From: DASWYT01 sp965246875
GTDB taxonomy: Bacteria; Pseudomonadota; Alphaproteobacteria; Micavibrionales; SZUA-601
DNA: 64,000 nt
Direction of reading: 5' to 3'
Assembly: GCA_965246875.1 (NCBI GenBank)
Contig: CBDFFU010000003.1
Span: 1-64,000, forward strand
The position numbers and the translations under genes were made by a program. Under the pieces are notes generated by a model that was not told the DNA's origin, did not search any database, and saw nothing but the letters and a program-made list of their open reading frames with translations. Positions within the stretch are counted from its first letter, which is position 1. Each line of letters begins with the position of its first letter. This document shows, piece by piece, positions 60,812 to 64,000 of this stretch.

Positions 60812-61258
60812 ATGACGACGACATTACGACCGCCAACGACGGATGACACTAACATGGCGAACACATTGTTGGCTCTGGCTGATATGGCGAAAATTATTCA
60901 TCACGAAATGACTTATGAAACAACGACAACGCTTTCAGCAAACAATAATACACGTTTGAATGTTGTCCTGCAGGCTTTAGACAATGCCACGCTGACCGGT
61001 CAGCCGCCTGTTATTGTGCCTAAACAGCAGACGCTTGGCTTGACGGATGATACAACGCAGCGCTTCAAGGCCGTAGCTCAAAGCACCACAACTGAGCCGA
61101 AACAAGATACCACATTGCGCCAATTTCGCGGGTCCGTTGTAACGTCGACACAAGATACAAAACTATCAGTTACAGCACCGGAAAACAAAGTACCAAACAT
61201 CCGTCTGGTCTATTCCGCGCCGACACCGTCGAACAACCCACCAACTTACCGCTTATAA
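60812..61258 (+). CDS. Thr/Asn-rich hypothetical protein
   Basis: A 148-residue protein, MTTTLRPPTTDDTNMANTLL, rich in Thr, Asn and Gln. It has a short helical N-terminal half (LALADMAKIIHHEMTYETTT, NVVLQALDNATLTGQPPVIV) and a polar C-terminal half ending YSAPTPSNNPPTYRL. AGAGGA lies upstream of the ATG. No family is recognised; much of it may be disordered. It is followed by the terminator at 61277-61304. Confidence 0.6.
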   Translation: MTTTLRPPTTDDTNMANTLLALADMAKIIHHEMTYETTTTLSANNNTRLNVVLQALDNATLTGQPPVIVPKQQTLGLTDDTTQRFKAVAQSTTTEPKQDTTLRQFRGSVVTSTQDTKLSVTAPENKVPNIRLVYSAPTPSNNPPTYRL

Positions 61259-61276
61259 AAAATTGATCGCCTCAAT

Positions 61277-61304
61277 AAAAAAGCGCCGTGACTGGCGCTT
61301 TTTT
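61277..61304 (+). terminator. Rho-independent terminator
   Basis: AAAAAAGCGCC (61277-61287), loop GTGACT, GGCGCTTTTTT (61294-61304), followed by more T. The symmetric A/T flanks let it work in both directions, ending the rightward hypothetical gene and the leftward Pro-rich gene that stops at 61322. Confidence 0.92.
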
Positions 61305-61321
61305 TGTTTCACTCAAAATGC

Positions 61322-61615
61322 TTAAAAATCCACGCACTTCCCGTTCATTTCCCAATCGTTAAACCGGGTCGGGCTGAGGCCGGCAGACGTATTGTTGTGA
61401 CGTCCGCCAATCTCTGGTGCATTGTTGTTGGCAGTCAAACTGCGCATCTCGAGCGGCGGGTTGCTATTCGGTGACGGATCAGCGTCTGGCTGCGGCAATT
61501 CTTCCGGAAGGGACGGACGCGACGGGTCTTCGCTATCCGGGATCACCGGCTCGTTTGGCGGGATTTCCGCTGGCGGGCGTGGTTCAGGCGGCAAAATAGA
61601 CAAAAAATCAATCAT
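61322..61615 (-). CDS. Small Pro/Asn-rich hypothetical protein
   Basis: A 97-residue protein dominated by proline, acidic residues and asparagine: MIDFLSILPPEPRPPAEIPP, then NEPVIPDSEDPSRPSLPEEL and SLTANNNAPEIGGRHNN, ending NDWEMNGKCVDF. No signal peptide; probably disordered. The upstream AAGGAAAA (reverse of TTTTCCTT at 61620-61627) gives a reasonable ribosome site. Transcription runs into the shared terminator at 61277-61304. Function unknown. Confidence 0.55.
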   Translation of the reverse strand: MIDFLSILPPEPRPPAEIPPNEPVIPDSEDPSRPSLPEELPQPDADPSPNSNPPLEMRSLTANNNAPEIGGRHNNTSAGLSPTRFNDWEMNGKCVDF

Positions 61616-61715
61616 CGGGGTTTTCCTTTATTGGGAACGCAAACTGTTCTTATTTCATCACAGGCCATGTAAAAAAGACATCGGGTTTACCACTTTAACT
61701 GCAAACCTATTGCTC

Positions 61716-62369
61716 TCAAACAAAAATGTTTTCTGTTTTAGCCCGGCTTTTTTTCGCTTTAGCGGCTGGTGTGATACCAGCCGCTTGATCCGTCACTTGC
61801 TGCGCCATGGCTGCTGTGCGGGTTTTTGGCCGCGTGGCCGGGCTGCTGATACCATTCCCATCATTGGGCTGTCGCTTGGCTTTTGGCATCTTGCTGAGGT
61901 CATTGATCGCTTTGGCAACGTCAGCAATATGGCCAGGGACGCTGACCTTGCGCCATTCTTTGGCAACCTTGCCGTCTGTGTCGATCAGAAACGTCGCACG
62001 GTCGATCCCCATATATTTTTTGCCATACATCGATTTTTCGATCCAGACACCATAGGCTTCGCACACTTGACCCTCAGTATCGCTGGCCAAGGGGAAATTC
62101 AGTTCAAACTTCTTGGCGAATGTCTGGTGTGATGCCACCGAATCCTTGGACACGCCGATCACGGCCACATCCATGTTTTGCAACTCACCCAGCGTATCCC
62201 GAAACCCGCAGGCTTGCGCCGTACAGCCAGGTGTGTCGTCCTTGGGATAAAAATAAACGACAACAGGGCGACCTTTAAGTTTGCCAAGCTGGAGTGTCTG
62301 CTCACCGCCTTTGCCGTCTGTAGCAGCCAGCGTAAAATCAGGCGCTTTTTTACCGGTCATAGTTGTCAT
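61716..62369 (-). CDS. bcp: Bcp/PrxQ-type peroxiredoxin with a basic C-terminal extension
   Basis: A thiol peroxidase that reduces hydroperoxides. The catalytic part is standard: APDFTLAATDGKGG, then YFYPKDDTPGCTAQACGFRD with peroxidatic C49 and resolving C54 five residues apart, as in E. coli Bcp. IGVSKDSVASHQTFAKKFEL and FLIDTDGKVAKEWRKVSVPG follow. Bcp is normally about 155 residues. This one has ~60 more (PKAKRQPNDGNGISSPATRP ... TPAAKAKKSRAKTENIFV), a Lys/Ala-rich, probably disordered tail that could bind nucleic acid or anionic surfaces. It is divergent from the large AsmA-like gene. Confidence 0.92.
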   Translation of the reverse strand: MTTMTGKKAPDFTLAATDGKGGEQTLQLGKLKGRPVVVYFYPKDDTPGCTAQACGFRDTLGELQNMDVAVIGVSKDSVASHQTFAKKFELNFPLASDTEGQVCEAYGVWIEKSMYGKKYMGIDRATFLIDTDGKVAKEWRKVSVPGHIADVAKAINDLSKMPKAKRQPNDGNGISSPATRPKTRTAAMAQQVTDQAAGITPAAKAKKSRAKTENIFV

Positions 62370-62396
62370 GTCATGTATCCTCTGTCCTGTTCATTC

Positions 62397-62426
62397 TTGA
62401 CTTAACGCTTTTGCAGCAAAAGTCAA
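62397..62426. promoter_or_regulatory. Palindrome between divergent bcp and AsmA-like genes
   Basis: TTGACTTAACGCTTTTGC followed by AGCAAAAGTCAA: outer arms TTGACTT/AAGTCAA and an inner CTTTTGC/GCAAAAG. It lies in the 100-base divergent gap, 28 bases from the bcp ATG and 44 from the other. It could be an operator for a dimeric regulator; no T run follows, so a terminator is unlikely. Confidence 0.35.
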
Positions 62427-62469
62427 AATGCTCTTACACTGCCGCACAAAACGGGTTAAGTTACCTCCC

Positions 62470-64000
62470 ATGCCACTGACATTTCACATTACCCGCAGTT
62501 TGCGCCTGTTTCTGGAAACCATGCTTGTTCTCATCATGCTGATGTGTGCCGCCATCGGCTGGGGCGTCTGGCATCTCAGTCAGGGACCGGTTGATTTGAA
62601 ACCCGCCTTGCCTGTCCTCACCCGCATTTTCAACAGCTGGGTGCTAGGGATCAGTTACACCATCGGTGATGCGTCTCTGGAATGGGGTGGACAACAAAAT
62701 CCATTTATCCTGCATGTCAAAAATGTCGCCTTTATCAGTCCGCGCGGCCGGCAAATCGGCACCATTGGCGAAATCGTTGCAGGCCTCGCGCCACAAGCGC
62801 TGCTGTCCGGCCAGATTGCGCCGACCAGTCTGGATATCGTTGCACCAGCTATTACTGTCACCCGTTTTCCAGACGGCCATATCGGTCTGCGGCTTGATCA
62901 GAGTAAACCGGATGACACGGATGACAGCTCTTTGGCCATGAGCGAAATTGTCGATCTGATGAAGGTCGAGCATTACGCATTCACGACGTATCTCCAGCGT
63001 ATCATGATCAGCCAGATTGATATCAGCTATCGCGACTTTCTGACCCGGCAAAATTCGGCGGCGCGCGACGGCCGTATTTTAATCGAACGATCAGCTGGTA
63101 ATGTCTTAAGTGGCAATGGCCTGATCAATATTCCCGTTGGTGATGTTCTCAAACCCGTGACACTGGACATTCACACCGATACCAATCGGGCGATGAGCAT
63201 TCTCACTTTGCGCCTGCCAGCTCTCTCGTCACAAGATTTGCAAACGCTGGCGCCAACAGCCACAGCCTTGACGCATTTTGCCGGCAGCATCGATGCGGAA
63301 CTCAATATCGGATTTGATGCCGGCATGCAAACGCGCTCTGTCGAACTGGCTGGCAAAACCGATCAGGCGACCATCGCCTGGCCGGAACTGTTTGCCGAAC
63401 CGTTGGTGATCAAGACTGGTCAATTTGGCATCGTCTATAATCTGGATACCAAGAACCTGGTGTTGCGTGACGCGCATTTTGTGTTGCCCGATGCGACCGT
63501 CAGTTTAAATGCCATGGCGCGCGATCCGCTGAACGCAACCACACCGTTCAAGATCAGCCTACAAGCGCAATTGGACAACATGCCAATGAACAAGCTGGGA
63601 TTATATTGGCCACAAAATTTGGCACCCAGCGCGCGGCATTGGGTGACCAATCATATTACCGAAGGCGTTGCAAACAAGGCAATTGCCAACGTCATCGCTA
63701 CCGGTCCTGTTGGTACCGTCGCCCAAAATGCGTTTGCTAAAATTGCCGTCGATGATGTTAAAGGCACGATCAATTTCACCGATCTGACCACCGATTATTT
63801 GCCGCCGATGTTGCCGGTCAAACAGATCGATGGTCAGGCCATTTTTAATACGCAGGAATTTACGATTACGCCGACCAGCGGTACATTACGCGATACGCAT
63901 GTCAAAAGCGGCACCATCAAAATCGCACCGCTGCACAAAGCCGACACCGATCTGGATCTGACCCTGTTGCTAGATGGCCCGCTGCAGGATGCCTTGGTCT
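62470..64000 (+). CDS. YhdP/DUF3971-type AsmA-like envelope protein, N-terminal part
   Basis: Open from the ATG at 62470 to the right edge (510 codons seen). An N-terminal membrane anchor (FLETMLVLIMLMCAAIGWGV) is followed by a long periplasmic beta-rich region with AsmA-like openings (GDASLEWGGQQNPFILHVKN, VAFISPRGRQIGTIGEI). The DUF3971 signature is LGLYWPQNLAPSARHWVTNH then ITEGVANKAIANVIATGPVG. Such AsmA-like proteins bridge inner and outer membranes and are implicated in phospholipid transport to the outer membrane in E. coli (YhdP, TamB, YdbH). Full length is usually above 1,000 residues. It is divergent from bcp. Confidence 0.85.
   Translation, partial: MPLTFHITRSLRLFLETMLVLIMLMCAAIGWGVWHLSQGPVDLKPALPVLTRIFNSWVLGISYTIGDASLEWGGQQNPFILHVKNVAFISPRGRQIGTIGEIVAGLAPQALLSGQIAPTSLDIVAPAITVTRFPDGHIGLRLDQSKPDDTDDSSLAMSEIVDLMKVEHYAFTTYLQRIMISQIDISYRDFLTRQNSAARDGRILIERSAGNVLSGNGLINIPVGDVLKPVTLDIHTDTNRAMSILTLRLPALSSQDLQTLAPTATALTHFAGSIDAELNIGFDAGMQTRSVELAGKTDQATIAWPELFAEPLVIKTGQFGIVYNLDTKNLVLRDAHFVLPDATVSLNAMARDPLNATTPFKISLQAQLDNMPMNKLGLYWPQNLAPSARHWVTNHITEGVANKAIANVIATGPVGTVAQNAFAKIAVDDVKGTINFTDLTTDYLPPMLPVKQIDGQAIFNTQEFTITPTSGTLRDTHVKSGTIKIAPLHKADTDLDLTLLLDGPLQDALV

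Noticed and set aside
1..64000. CRISPR array, tRNA or rRNA genes, prophage genes, defence-system genes
   Set aside because: Looked for by eye on both strands; no regularly spaced repeats, cloverleaf-like sequences or recognisable phage or defence proteins were found.

Overview
The window looks like two unrelated alphaproteobacterial genomes joined at about position 47,470. Bases 1 to about 47,470 are high-GC (around two thirds G+C by eye). They carry Sphingomonas-like content: an RP4/Ti-type trb conjugation cluster with trbK-alt, large TonB-dependent receptors, a PEP-CTERM protein, LysR and LytTR regulators, glycosidases and sugar transport. From about 47,470 to 64,000 the G+C falls to roughly 50% or less. 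The genes there are alphaproteobacterial housekeeping genes (typA, tyrS, prmC, a DUF4167 gene, clpB, bcp, a YhdP/DUF3971-like gene) mixed with lineage-specific hypotheticals, perhaps from a Micavibrio-like or Rhodospirillales-like bacterium (weak inference). At the joint both flanking genes are cut inside conserved sequence: the C-terminal barrel of a TonB receptor on the left, and TypA without its last ~170 residues on the right. A metagenome misassembly is the simplest reading.

Layout of the left part. 1-8.1 kb (minus strand): traG, a copG-like gene and trbB-C-D-E-J-K-L, cut by the left edge; no relaxase is present. 8.6-18.6 kb (plus): PEP-CTERM/choice-of-anchor-L protein, a frameshifted lactonase-like propeller, a frameshifted fasciclin protein, a DUF417 membrane protein, a pyruvate-oxidase-like ThDP enzyme, then a tightly overlapping SDR / GH130-like / SMP-30 / FMN hydroxyacid oxidase run and an AraC regulator. 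18.8-25.5 kb: DUF4287 and DoxX-like genes and a TonB receptor with a coupled membrane protein, divergent from a LytS/LytTR pair. 25.67-28.05 kb: a complete IS66-family element with an 8-bp target duplication. 28.2-32.6 kb: two LysR regulators, isochorismatase-like hydrolase, monooxygenase, SnoaL-like protein and a frameshifted LigB-type dioxygenase. 33.1-47.47 kb: a saccharide-utilisation region with a GH3 enzyme, an arabinose-type ABC transporter (AraF/AraG/AraH-like) with a PhyH oxygenase gene inside it, a GH94-like enzyme plus a decayed paralogue, an MFS transporter and the TonB receptor remnant. IS3 and IS66 debris and three esterase tails are scattered through it.

The most unusual signal is a ~55-bp imperfect palindrome (core TATAC-N8-GATTCrGCGTGACACA) present four times, at 8.2, 18.7, 25.6 and 32.7 kb. 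All copies are intergenic, and they divide the left part into gene modules. I cannot assign it to a known element.

Right part: typA fragment, a candidate HExxH metalloprotein, a secreted Pro/Ser-rich protein, a NUDIX hydrolase, tyrS-prmC, a pair of distantly similar hypothetical genes, DUF4167, a hypothetical behind a good sigma70 promoter, clpB, three hypotheticals, bcp, and a divergent large AsmA/DUF3971-type envelope protein running off the right edge. Clear rho-independent terminators separate several units. No tRNA, rRNA or CRISPR array was seen.
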